A DNA stretch of 52,098 bases, from NCBI GenBank assembly GCA_020073365.1, contig JAIQFL010000047.1, positions 1 through 52,098 on the forward strand, written 5' to 3'. The notes under the pieces were generated by a model. The model was not told the DNA's origin, searched no databases, and saw only the letters and a program-made list of their open reading frames with translations. Of the stretch, positions 16,690 to 24,601 are shown one piece after another (position 1 is the first letter of the stretch; each line of letters starts with the position of its first letter). This stretch comes from Terriglobia bacterium. GTDB taxonomy: Bacteria > Acidobacteriota > Terriglobia > Bryobacterales > Bryobacteraceae. The translations under genes and the position numbers were made by a program.

Positions 16690-17694
16690 ATGAAGCCCGC
16701 TCTCGTCACCGGCGCCTCCGGCTTCCTCGGCTGGCACGTCGCCCGGGTCCTCCTCGAGCGCGGCTACTCCGTGCGAGCCCTGGTCCGCCCAGACAGCCGC
16801 GTCGACGGTCTCGACGTTCAGCCGGTGACCGGCGACTTGCGCGATCCAGCCTCCCTGGAGCGGGCTGTGGCCGGCTGCGGCCTGGTATTTCACGTGGCCG
16901 CGGACTACCGCCTATGGGCCAAGGATCCGCGGGATTTGTATCGCTCCAACGTCGATGGCACGCACAACCTGCTGGAGGCGGCGCACGCTGCCCGCGTGGA
17001 ACGGATCGTGTACACCAGCACCGTAGGATGCATTGGAATTCCGCGCAACGGCATAGGGGATGAGGATACGCCCGTCTCATTGGCCGATATGACGGGCGAC
17101 TACAAACGCTCCAAGTACCTGGCTGAAGGAGTGGCGTTGGAGTATGCCCGCGATGGATTGCCCGTGGTGATTGTCAACCCTTCGGCCCCCGTCGGCGATC
17201 ACGATGTGAAGCCCACCCCCACGGGCAAGATCGTGGTGGACTTCCTGAATGGCCATATGCCCGCGTTCATCGATACCGGCCTCAACGTGGTGGATGTCCG
17301 CGATGTCGCCGAAGGCCATTGGCTGGCCTGCGAGCGCGGCCGGACCGGCGAACGGTATATCCTCGGCTCGGAGAATCTGACGCTCGCCCAGATCCTTGAG
17401 AAACTGGCGCACATCACCGGTCGCAAGGCTCCCACCATGCGGCTTCCGTACGCGGTGGCGTTTTGTGCCGGCGCCTGCAGCACCGCCTGGGCCAACGTGA
17501 CCGGAACGCCTCCGCGCGTGCCCCTGAATGGGGTCCGCATGGCTCGCAAGAAAATGTGGGTGACCCATGAGAAGGCGCGGCGCGAGTTGGGTTTCAACCC
17601 CGGCCCCGCCGAAGCCGCCCTCACTCGCGCCGTCGAGTGGTTCAGTGGGACAGCCGGTGGGGCAGGTCCCCGGCCTGCCCAGTCCGCGGCATAA
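16690..17694 (+). CDS. hpnA: hopanoid-associated sugar epimerase
   Basis: A 334-aa extended SDR. The Rossmann loop is VTGASGFLGWHVARVLLERG. The catalytic pair is Y138/K142 (GDYKRSKYLAEG), and YTSTVGCIG supplies the serine/threonine region. This matches HpnA, found in most hopanoid clusters; its exact reaction is still unproved. The last 15 or so residues (SGTAGGAGPRPAQSAA) are encoded by a palindromic repeat and look like an added tail. Its stop overlaps the hpnG start by one base (TAATG). Confidence 0.88.
   Translation: MKPALVTGASGFLGWHVARVLLERGYSVRALVRPDSRVDGLDVQPVTGDLRDPASLERAVAGCGLVFHVAADYRLWAKDPRDLYRSNVDGTHNLLEAAHAARVERIVYTSTVGCIGIPRNGIGDEDTPVSLADMTGDYKRSKYLAEGVALEYARDGLPVVIVNPSAPVGDHDVKPTPTGKIVVDFLNGHMPAFIDTGLNVVDVRDVAEGHWLACERGRTGERYILGSENLTLAQILEKLAHITGRKAPTMRLPYAVAFCAGACSTAWANVTGTPPRVPLNGVRMARKKMWVTHEKARRELGFNPGPAEAALTRAVEWFSGTAGGAGPRPAQSAA
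17644..17680. repeat. palindromic repeat forming the 3' end of hpnA
   Basis: The word agtgggacag (17644-17653), related to GGTGGGACAG copies elsewhere, is followed by a hairpin gggcagg/cctgccc (17660-17666 and 17674-17680). The whole stretch is translated as the last residues of HpnA, so the element supplies coding sequence. Confidence 0.55.
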
Positions 17695-18431
17695 TGAGGC
17701 TCCTGTTGGTAGCGTCCGATCCCATGGAGTTCACCGGCATCGTAGCGCACGCGCAAGATTCCCAACCGGCCCTGGTCCGCGTGGACTGGGCCTGCTCAGC
17801 CCGGCTCGCGGGACACGACGTCTTGCTGGTCGCCAACGGCGTCGGCTCAAAGCGAGCGGCCGCCGCGGTGGATGCGTCTGCGAGTTTTCGACCCGACGCC
17901 GTGATCAGCACCGGCTTCTGCGGTGCGCTCGCAGAAGACCTGAAGGTCGGCGACATTGTGGTGGGAACCTGCATCGCAAAACACACAGGCAAGGATGCCT
18001 GTTCTACTTCCACCTGGCCGGCTCAGCAGCCGGAATGTCTGCCCGGCCAGGGGTGGCGCAGGCGCTTTCGCGTGCGTTCCGGCCCCATTTGCTCCATCGA
18101 CCATGTGGCACAAACCTCCCAGGAGAAGCGCCGCCTCCACCTTACCGGAGCCTGCGCCGTCGAAATGGAGGCCGCCGGAGTCGCGGAACGCGCCCAAGCG
18201 CTGGGCCTCCCGTTCCATTGCGTCAAAGCCGTCACCGATCTGGCAGGCGAAACTATGGCGAACGACTTTAACGCGGCTCTGCGATCCGACGGCCACTTCG
18301 ATACAATGCTTATATTACGGGGAAGTTTGCGTCATCCAGCTATCCGGATACCGGAGCTGCTTCGGTTGCGAAATCGGTGTGTGCGCGCCGCACGCATCCT
18401 GGGGGAGTTTTTTGCCGACTGCCGATTCTGA
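17694..18431 (+). CDS. hpnG: adenosylhopane nucleoside phosphorylase
   Basis: A 245-aa member of the purine nucleoside phosphorylase/MTA-SAH nucleosidase family. HpnG removes adenine from adenosylhopane to give (phospho)ribosylhopane. Motifs: VANGVGSKRAAAAVDA, VISTGFCGALAEDLKVGDIVVG, SGPICSIDHVAQTSQEK and the substrate motif AVEMEAAGVAERA, ending DFNAALRSDGHFDTMLILR. Between the second and third motifs lies an unusual stretch (about residues 98-120, KHTGKDACSTSTWPAQQPEC and following) encoded by two nested palindromes, apparently an in-frame insertion. The frame is kept, so the protein may still work. The start overlaps the hpnA stop. Confidence 0.85.
   Translation: MRLLLVASDPMEFTGIVAHAQDSQPALVRVDWACSARLAGHDVLLVANGVGSKRAAAAVDASASFRPDAVISTGFCGALAEDLKVGDIVVGTCIAKHTGKDACSTSTWPAQQPECLPGQGWRRRFRVRSGPICSIDHVAQTSQEKRRLHLTGACAVEMEAAGVAERAQALGLPFHCVKAVTDLAGETMANDFNAALRSDGHFDTMLILRGSLRHPAIRIPELLRLRNRCVRAARILGEFFADCRF
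17985..18051. repeat. palindromic element inside the hpnG reading frame
   Basis: A perfect 7-bp stem acaggca/tgcctgt (17985-17991, 17996-18002) is followed by a 9-bp stem cctggccgg/ccggccagg (18013-18021, 18043-18051) with an inner ccggct/agccgg stem (18018-18023, 18028-18033). The element is translated without a stop and falls in a loop region between conserved HpnG motifs. Confidence 0.75.
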
Positions 18432-18453
18432 GCTGAGCGACATTCCGGAAACC

Positions 18454-19509
18454 ATGCACGCCGCCGTCTATCGCGGACAGAGCGTGGTGAGTGTCGAGGA
18501 GATCCCCACTCCCGCCATCCGGCCAGGCGAGATTCTGATCCGCGTGGAGGCCTGCGGCATCTGTCACACCGATCTGAAGAAAATCGAGCACAACCTCCTC
18601 GCCCCGCCCCGCGTATATGGTCATGAGACCGCTGGCATGGTGGTGGCGGTGGGCGCCGGGGTCGCGAGATTCCGGCCAGGCGATCGTGTAGTGGCCTTCC
18701 ATCACATTCCCTGCCTCGAGTGCTTCTATTGCCGCCGAAAAACCTACGCGCAGTGTCCGGTGTACAAAAAGGTAGGCATCACCGCGGGTTTTGAGCCCGC
18801 CGGCGGAGGTTTCGCGCAATACGTTCGTGTGATGGATTGGATTGTGGATCGCGGCGTCGAAAGAATCCCCGAGGGAGTTTCCTTCGAGCGCGCCACCCTG
18901 GTGGAGCCGCTCAATACCTGTTTGAAGGCGGTGGTGCAGTGCGACCCCCAGCCGGAGGAGTTCGTGCTGGTGATGGGGCAGGGCCCCATCGGCCTGATGT
19001 TCACCATGCTGGTTCACCGTACCGGCGCGCGCGTCGCGGCTACCGATACTATTCGAGAGCGGCTGGCTGTTTCGACCCTGTCTGGCGCCGAGTTTGCTTG
19101 GGACCCGGGTACGTTGGATGTGGCGGCTCAAGTCAAGGCGCTGACCGTCGGGCGCGGCGCCGACCTCGTGATTGTGGCAGCTTCCGTCCCGGGAATCATC
19201 GGCCAGGCAATTGCCTGCTCGCGCCCCGGCTCCCGAATCTTACTTTTCGCACAAACCTCCGCCACCGAGCGCATCGAAACCTCCGGCGCGGACATCTGTG
19301 TGGGTGAGCGCACTCTGTTCGGGTGCTATAGTGCGTCAGTGGACCTGCAAAAAGAGTCCGCAAATCTGGTCTTTGGCGGCGAATTACCACTGGACGCACT
19401 GATTTCACACTGTTTGCCCTTGGTTAAAATTCGTTCAGGTTTTGATTTGGCATTGCATCCGGGACCTAAATCGTTGAAAATAATCGTTCAGCCACAGAGG
19501 TGGTCATAG
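18454..19509 (+). CDS. zinc-type medium-chain dehydrogenase in the hopanoid operon
   Basis: A 351-aa alcohol dehydrogenase-like protein. The catalytic zinc ligands are visible in EACGICHTDLKK and RVYGHETAGMVV. The structural-zinc cysteine cluster lies in PCLECFYCRRKTYAQCPVY. The NAD(P)-binding loop is VLVMGQGPIGLMFTMLVHR. A TTG at 18412 with a GGGGGAG ribosome site five bases upstream is an alternative start, which would add 14 residues and overlap hpnG. It sits between hpnG and hpnC on the same strand. Its substrate is unknown; a hopanoid side-chain aldehyde is a reasonable guess. Confidence 0.82.
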   Translation: MHAAVYRGQSVVSVEEIPTPAIRPGEILIRVEACGICHTDLKKIEHNLLAPPRVYGHETAGMVVAVGAGVARFRPGDRVVAFHHIPCLECFYCRRKTYAQCPVYKKVGITAGFEPAGGGFAQYVRVMDWIVDRGVERIPEGVSFERATLVEPLNTCLKAVVQCDPQPEEFVLVMGQGPIGLMFTMLVHRTGARVAATDTIRERLAVSTLSGAEFAWDPGTLDVAAQVKALTVGRGADLVIVAASVPGIIGQAIACSRPGSRILLFAQTSATERIETSGADICVGERTLFGCYSASVDLQKESANLVFGGELPLDALISHCLPLVKIRSGFDLALHPGPKSLKIIVQPQRWS

Positions 19510-20549
19510 TGAATAACCACATGATGGCTGCTGTGCTTTACGGCAAGGAGCACTTGCAGGTAGAGCCGGTAGCCGTTCCGACAATCGACAGGGGAGATAT
19601 CCTCGTACGAGTGAAAGTGGCGCTGACGTGCGGCACCGACGTCAAAGTCTTCCGCCGCGGGTACCACGCTCGGATGATCGTTCCTCCTGCCGTGTTCGGA
19701 CACGAACTGGCCGGCGATGTAGTCGCAGCAGGCGAGAACGTCACCAGGTTCTCGATCGGACAGCGCGTAGTCGCGGCCAATTCGGCTCCCTGCGAAGATT
19801 GCTATTTCTGCCGCCGCGGCCTGCAGAATCTCTGCGAGGACCTGTTGTTCAACAACGGCGCCTACGCTCAGTACATCCGGATTCCCGCCCGCATCGTGGA
19901 GCGTAATACGTACCTCATTCCAAGCCACGTGGGCTATCAAGACGCGGCACTGGTGGAACCGCTGGCCTGCGTGGTTCGCGGTTTCGAAGAGACCGCACCT
20001 CGGGCAGACGACACCATCGCCATTATCGGACTCGGCCCCATCGGTCTGATGTTCGTGAAACTGGCAAAACTCCACGGGTGCCGTGTGATCGCGGTGGGGC
20101 GGCGTCCCACGCAGCTCGAACGCGCCGAGGCCCTGGGCGCCGATGACCTCATCGTAGCCGGTGAGACATCCGACCCCGTCAAGGCCATCCGCGCTTTGAC
20201 GCATGGCCGCGGCGTAGATATCGCCATTGAGGCCGTCGGTCAGCCCCAGACCTGGGAGTGGGCGGTGAACATGGTACGGCGCGGCGGCACGGTGAACTTC
20301 TTCGGAGGCTGCCCCAACGATAGCACCGTCAATCTCGATACCGCGCTGCTGCACTACTCCGAAATCACCTGCAAGGCCAGTTTCCACCATACCCCCGCCT
20401 ATATCCAGAAGGCGCTCGACCTGGTCTCGGCGGGGCACATCACCGCTTCCTTTTTCGTCAATCGCGAGGAGCCCTTGGCCAACTTACTGGAAGTCATGCG
20501 CCACTTGATGAGCCACAACGGCCACTTGAAAACGGCCATCGTGCCTTAG
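19509..20549 (+). CDS. second zinc-type medium-chain dehydrogenase
   Basis: A 346-aa sorbitol/threonine dehydrogenase-like protein. The GTG start at 19509 overlaps the upstream stop by one base and has AGAGGTGG (19495-19502) as ribosome site. Catalytic zinc ligands are in LTCGTDVKVF and AVFGHELAGDVV, structural cysteines in PCEDCYFCRRGLQNLCED, and the nucleotide loop in IIGLGPIGLMFVKLAK. It resembles the gene before it in layout but is clearly diverged, so an old duplication is possible. It is followed 22 bp later by hpnC, inside the same run of genes. Confidence 0.83.
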   Translation: MNNHMMAAVLYGKEHLQVEPVAVPTIDRGDILVRVKVALTCGTDVKVFRRGYHARMIVPPAVFGHELAGDVVAAGENVTRFSIGQRVVAANSAPCEDCYFCRRGLQNLCEDLLFNNGAYAQYIRIPARIVERNTYLIPSHVGYQDAALVEPLACVVRGFEETAPRADDTIAIIGLGPIGLMFVKLAKLHGCRVIAVGRRPTQLERAEALGADDLIVAGETSDPVKAIRALTHGRGVDIAIEAVGQPQTWEWAVNMVRRGGTVNFFGGCPNDSTVNLDTALLHYSEITCKASFHHTPAYIQKALDLVSAGHITASFFVNREEPLANLLEVMRHLMSHNGHLKTAIVP

Positions 20550-20571
20550 GAGTTGGGGGGCCCCGCCCCGC

Positions 20572-21492
20572 ATGATGCCCCTACCTCCAGTCGATTTCGT
20601 CCGGTCGCCCGAGGCGCTTCAAAAACCCTACTCGCTGGAGGAGGCCCACGCCTATACCCGCTGGCTGGCCACCCACCACTATGAGAACTTCCACGTGGTC
20701 AGCTTCCTGCTTCCTAAACGTCTGCACCAGGATTTCTACAACGTCTACGCCTATTGCCGATGGGCCGATGACTTGGGAGACGAGATCGGCGACCGCGACG
20801 AGAGTCTCCGCCTGCTCGAATGGTGGCGCAGGGAACTGGATGCCATGTATCGAGGCACTGCCACCCACCCCGTTTTCGTCGCCCTGATCCCCACCGTGGA
20901 CAAGTACGGGATTCCGCGCCAGCCCTTTGCCGACCTCATCCAGGCGTTCATACAGGACCAGACCGTCACCCGATATGCCAATTGGGACGAGCTTTTCGGG
21001 TATTGCCGCAACTCTGCCAACCCCGTGGGGCGCCTGGTTCTCTACCTGTGCGGCTACTCCGATCCGCAGCGGCAGCGGCTCTCCGACGCCACCTGCACAG
21101 CCCTGCAACTCGCCAACTTCTGGCAGGACGTGACCGTGGACCTCCTCAAGGATCGGGTCTACATTCCGCTCGACATCATCGCGCGGCACGGATATACGGT
21201 GGAGGAGTTGTTTGCCCTCCGGTTCACGCCGGCCTTTCGCGAAGTGATGCGCGAGATCGTGGACAAGGCTCGCGAGCTGTTTATGCTGGGGTTGCCGCTC
21301 ACCGGGATGGTGAACCGGCGCTTGGCGCTCGACCTCGACCTGTTCAGCCGCGGCGGCCTGCGGGTACTCCAGAAGATCGAGGACCGGGGTTACGATGTGC
21401 TGGCCGCACGCCCGGCCATTTCCAAGGCCGAGAGAGTGCGGCTGCTGCTGGGATCGCTGGCGCGCACAGCCTTTGCGGAGCCGCGACCATGA
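20572..21492 (+). CDS. hpnC: hydroxysqualene synthase
   Basis: A 306-aa trans-isoprenyl diphosphate synthase-like enzyme. HpnC turns presqualene diphosphate into hydroxysqualene. The Asp-rich motif is CRWADDLGDEIGD (about residues 62-74) and the second one is ANFWQDVTVDLLKDRVYIP. HYENFHVVSFLLPKRLHQDF is typical of HpnC rather than HpnD. Its stop overlaps the hpnD start (ATGA), so the two partners are coupled. Confidence 0.92.
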   Translation: MMPLPPVDFVRSPEALQKPYSLEEAHAYTRWLATHHYENFHVVSFLLPKRLHQDFYNVYAYCRWADDLGDEIGDRDESLRLLEWWRRELDAMYRGTATHPVFVALIPTVDKYGIPRQPFADLIQAFIQDQTVTRYANWDELFGYCRNSANPVGRLVLYLCGYSDPQRQRLSDATCTALQLANFWQDVTVDLLKDRVYIPLDIIARHGYTVEELFALRFTPAFREVMREIVDKARELFMLGLPLTGMVNRRLALDLDLFSRGGLRVLQKIEDRGYDVLAARPAISKAERVRLLLGSLARTAFAEPRP

Positions 21493-22346
21493 CGGAGCGG
21501 CGCTTGCCTTCGAACGCGCTCGACAAGTCGTACGACTATTGTCGCCGCGTGGCGCGTACCCGGGCCAAGAACTTCTACTACGCCTTCCTGCTGCTGTCCG
21601 CGCAGCAGCGCAAGGCCATGTGCGCCATCTATGCGTTCATGCGTTACTGCGACGACTTGAGCGACGAGCCCGGCGCCACGCGGACCGCCATTGAGCGCTG
21701 GCGCGTGGAAATGGAGGACGCATTCGAAGGCCGTTTCAGCGGGCAGCCCGTGTGGCCGGCCTTCCATCACACCGTCCGCCGGTTCGGCATTCCGCACCAG
21801 TATTTTCGGGAAATGATCGAAGGCGTCTCCTCCGACTTGGAGCCGCGCCGCTTTGAGACGTTCGACCAGCTTTACCGCTACTGCTACCAGGTGGCCTCCG
21901 TGGTCGGGCTCACCATCATCCACATCTTTGGCTTCGATACCCGCAGCGCCTTGCCGCTGGCCGAAAAGTGCGGGGTGGCGTTTCAACTGACGAACATTCT
22001 CCGGGACATCCGCGAGGACGCCGCGAACGGTCGTGTGTACCTTCCCCTCGAAGACCTGGTCCGCTTCGGCGTGACCGAGGAGGATCTGCGCGCCGGCAAT
22101 CGCAGCGAGGCCTTCCTCGAACTCATGCGCTTCCAGGCATCGCGGGCGCACGCGTACTACACCGAATCGGAGCCTCTGCTGGATCTGATTCACCCGCGGA
22201 GCCGGCCGTCGCTATGGGCGCTGGTTTCCATTTACTCGGGCCTGCTGGACCGCATCGAGCGCAGTAACTACGACGTGTTCACGCGCCGCGTGCGTTTGTC
22301 GTCGCTCGAGAAATCCTGGATCGTGGTGCGCGCGCTGGTATCGTGA
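21489..22346 (+). CDS. hpnD: presqualene diphosphate synthase
   Basis: A 285-aa squalene/phytoene synthase-family enzyme that joins two FPP molecules to presqualene diphosphate. The Asp-rich motifs are MRYCDDLSDEPG and LTNILRDIREDAANGRVYLP; KNFYYAFLLL and YCYQVASVVGLTIIHIFG are family signatures. The start is the ATG overlapping the hpnC stop. Its last 276 bases (from about 22074) are repeated in degraded form about 1.17 kb downstream, on the far side of a toxin-antitoxin pair. No hpnE follows, so the final reduction to squalene must be encoded elsewhere. Confidence 0.92.
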   Translation: MTERRLPSNALDKSYDYCRRVARTRAKNFYYAFLLLSAQQRKAMCAIYAFMRYCDDLSDEPGATRTAIERWRVEMEDAFEGRFSGQPVWPAFHHTVRRFGIPHQYFREMIEGVSSDLEPRRFETFDQLYRYCYQVASVVGLTIIHIFGFDTRSALPLAEKCGVAFQLTNILRDIREDAANGRVYLPLEDLVRFGVTEEDLRAGNRSEAFLELMRFQASRAHAYYTESEPLLDLIHPRSRPSLWALVSIYSGLLDRIERSNYDVFTRRVRLSSLEKSWIVVRALVS

Positions 22347-22355
22347 GGTAGTCTT

Positions 22356-22769
22356 TCAGAGCGGCACCACATTCAGACCGGGGATCATCCGAAAGTGGCG
22401 GAGATTCGCTGTTCCGACTGCATAGCCGAGTTCCAGCGCAGACACGCCGATCAGCAGATCCTGGAATGCGATGCAGATGCCTCTTTCTTGTTGCTCGGCA
22501 TCGATCCGGCCGGCCTTGCGGGCCAACTCCGTAGTGATGGGATAGACGGGTACGTTGCCGATCAGGTCCTCCAGGAACTGTCGCCGCCGGTTTGCTCGAA
22601 CCAGATCTTTGGCTCGCCAGATACCGTGCTCCAGTTCCATCACGCTCAGCACCGAGAGCGCGATTTCCGTGGACCCCACAATTCCACGGATGGCGGCCAG
22701 CATGCCTTCGACCGGCAGTCTTTGGCGTTCGGCGGTGATGGCTACGCTGGAATCCAGGATTAGTCCGAT
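22356..22769 (-). CDS. PIN-domain toxin (VapC-like)
   Basis: A PIN-domain protein of about 137 aa. The first acidic residue is in GLILDSSVAITAER; the second in LSVLSVMELEHGIWRA; the third acidic cluster in CIAFQDLLIGVSALELG. The family normally begins just before GLILDSS, but no ATG, GTG or TTG lies there. The nearest standard in-frame start is at 22880, deep inside the antitoxin gene. The start given here is an ATC codon at the homology edge. Either translation begins at a rare codon, coupled to the antitoxin end, or the toxin carries an N-terminal extension. It is paired with the Phd-type gene upstream. Confidence 0.75.
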   Translation of the reverse strand: MGLILDSSVAITAERQRLPVEGMLAAIRGIVGSTEIALSVLSVMELEHGIWRAKDLVRANRRRQFLEDLIGNVPVYPITTELARKAGRIDAEQQERGICIAFQDLLIGVSALELGYAVGTANLRHFRMIPGLNVVPL

Positions 22770-23047
22770 GAGGGCGGATTCAGCGGTTCGCGGTGACTGT
22801 TGATGATGGCTTCCAGGTCCTGAGCGAAGTCTTCGTCCAACGTAGCGTGAGTGCCGCGCGCTTCCAGCATGGCGATGCACTCATCGATGGACCGCCCCCG
22901 GAATTGAGGGAGCTTGATGACGGCCACCGGCTGGTGGTCGTGCTCCACTACCACTTCAAACCCGCGCTGGAGTTTCTCCAGCACCGCCGCGAAGTTGTCG
23001 GCCACCTCGGCGTCGGTCATATGGACCTGTTCCATATCTTCGATCAT
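22760..23047 (-). CDS. Phd/YefM-type antitoxin
   Basis: A 95-aa protein. The N-terminal DNA-binding part reads HMTDAEVADNFAAVLEKLQR, then GFEVVVEHDHQPVAVIKLP, typical of Phd/YefM antitoxins. The acidic C-terminal tail (DEDFAQDLEAIINSHRE) would bind the PIN toxin encoded just after it. An internal ATG gives 91 aa (start 23035). The pair lies in inverse orientation to the hpn operon and is flanked by two copies of the hpnD 3' end. Confidence 0.8.
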   Translation of the reverse strand: MIEDMEQVHMTDAEVADNFAAVLEKLQRGFEVVVEHDHQPVAVIKLPQFRGRSIDECIAMLEARGTHATLDEDFAQDLEAIINSHREPLNPPSSD

Positions 23048-23240
23048 ACGTCTTACCTGGCGGCGGCGTCAGTTCGCTGTCTTTCAGGGCAGGTGTGTAT
23101 TGCCATGGTGCCGTACGTCCCCGCCCGCTCGATGTGGATGGCATCTGCGGTGACCCGCCCCGAAACCGCAGGCTGGCATCGTCGGCTCCCACGTCCGCGC
23201 TCAGTTGAGTGTCCGCGCGACGGGTCCGACTTCGCCACTG

Positions 23241-23514
23241 ACCGAGGAGGATCTGCGCGCCGGCAATCGCAGCGCGGCCTTCCTGGAACTCATGCGCTTC
23301 CAGGCATCGCGGGCGCGCGTACTACACCGAATCGGAGCCTCTGCTGGATCTGATTCACCCGCGCAGCCGGCCGTCGCTATGGGCGCTGGTTTCCATTTAC
23401 TCGGGTCTGCTGGACCGCATCGAGCGCAGTAACTACGACGTGTTCACGCGCCGCGTGCGACTGTCGCCGCTCGAGAAATCCTGGATTGTGGTGCGCGCGC
23501 TGGTATCGTGAGGT
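23241..23514 (+). pseudogene. hpnD': degraded duplicate of the hpnD 3' end
   Basis: This stretch is nearly identical to hpnD 22074-22349, from the codons for TEEDLRAGNRS to just past the stop codon. It has scattered substitutions and a 2-base deletion (gcgggcgcacgcg became gcgggcgcgcg), which breaks the frame after QASRAR. There is no start or upstream part. It shows that the region between the two copies, holding the toxin-antitoxin pair, was added by duplication or by an insertion that carried its own copy of the target end. Confidence 0.9.
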
Positions 23515-23572
23515 TGAAGGGGTTGGCACCGGGAGCGCAACTCCCAGACCCCCAGAGCGCTAAAATCTACGA

Positions 23573-24601
23573 ATGCGAGTTCGCGAATTGGCGGAGTGGC
23601 TGGGCGCCACCTTTGAAGGCGATGGCGAGAAGGAAGTCACCGGTGTGGCGGCGCTCGAGACGGCCGGGGCTCTGGACGTCGCATTCGTGGGGAATCGAAA
23701 AGCGGCTGCTCAGGCGGAGAGCTCGGCGGCGGGATGCCTGCTGGTTCCTTCGGAATGGCCCAGTCCCAGCTATCGAACGGTGATTCGGGTTCCCGAGCCG
23801 CGTACGGCATTTGCGCGCGCCATGAGCCGTTTCTACCCGACGGCGGAACTGAAGCCGGGCATCCACCCCACGGCGGTGATCGGCAAGGATGTGGAGATGG
23901 GCGCGCTGGTGTACGTGGGACCTCACGCGGTGGTGGGGGACACCACCCGGATCGGGGTGGCCAGCAGCATCGGCGCGGGCTGCTACGTGGGCAAGCGGGT
24001 GGCGCTGGGCGAAGGCTGTATGTTGCATCCCAACGTCACGGTCTACGACAACGTGGATATCGGTCGCGGCACGATTGTGCACTCGGGTGCGGTCATCGGC
24101 GCAGACGGCTTCGGCTACGTGATGGACCGGGAGCGCTGGCACAAGTTCCCGCAGGTGGGGAGGGTGGAGATCGGGGACTTCGTGGAGATCGGCGCCAATT
24201 CATGCGTGGACCGGGCGGCGCTGGGAGTCACCTCCATCGGCGAAGGCACCAAACTCGATAACATGGTGCATGTGGGCCACAACTGCCGTATCGGACGGCA
24301 CGTGGTAGTGGCGGCTCAAACCGGATTTTCGGGTCAGGTAGTGGTGGAAGACTACGCGGTGATTGGCGGGCAGGTGGGGATCGGCGACAAGGCGCGCGTG
24401 GAAGCGCGCGCGGTGCTGGGGTCGGGCTGCGGCGTGCTGACCTCCAAGATCGTCCGTTCGGGCGAAACCGTATGGGGGACGCCGGCGCGTCCTCTCAAGC
24501 AGCATCTGGAACAACTTGCCAACCTGGCGCGTCTTCCCGAACTGCGGCGCGAGGTGGTGGAACTGAAGAGGCGTCTGGCGGAACTCGAAAGGAGAGCGTG
24601 A
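23573..24601 (+). CDS. lpxD: UDP-3-O-acylglucosamine N-acyltransferase
   Basis: A 342-aa lipid A enzyme that adds the second 3-hydroxyacyl chain, to N-2 of UDP-3-O-acyl-glucosamine. An N-terminal uridine-binding domain (about 1-100, with GVAALETAGALDVAFVGNRK) precedes a left-handed beta-helix of hexapeptide repeats (about 100-300). The catalytic His is H236 in LDNMVHVGHNCRIG. The C-terminal helix (LARLPELRREVVELKRRLAE) is as usual. It overlaps the next gene by one base. It supports an outer membrane with lipid A. Confidence 0.93.
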   Translation: MRVRELAEWLGATFEGDGEKEVTGVAALETAGALDVAFVGNRKAAAQAESSAAGCLLVPSEWPSPSYRTVIRVPEPRTAFARAMSRFYPTAELKPGIHPTAVIGKDVEMGALVYVGPHAVVGDTTRIGVASSIGAGCYVGKRVALGEGCMLHPNVTVYDNVDIGRGTIVHSGAVIGADGFGYVMDRERWHKFPQVGRVEIGDFVEIGANSCVDRAALGVTSIGEGTKLDNMVHVGHNCRIGRHVVVAAQTGFSGQVVVEDYAVIGGQVGIGDKARVEARAVLGSGCGVLTSKIVRSGETVWGTPARPLKQHLEQLANLARLPELRREVVELKRRLAELERRA

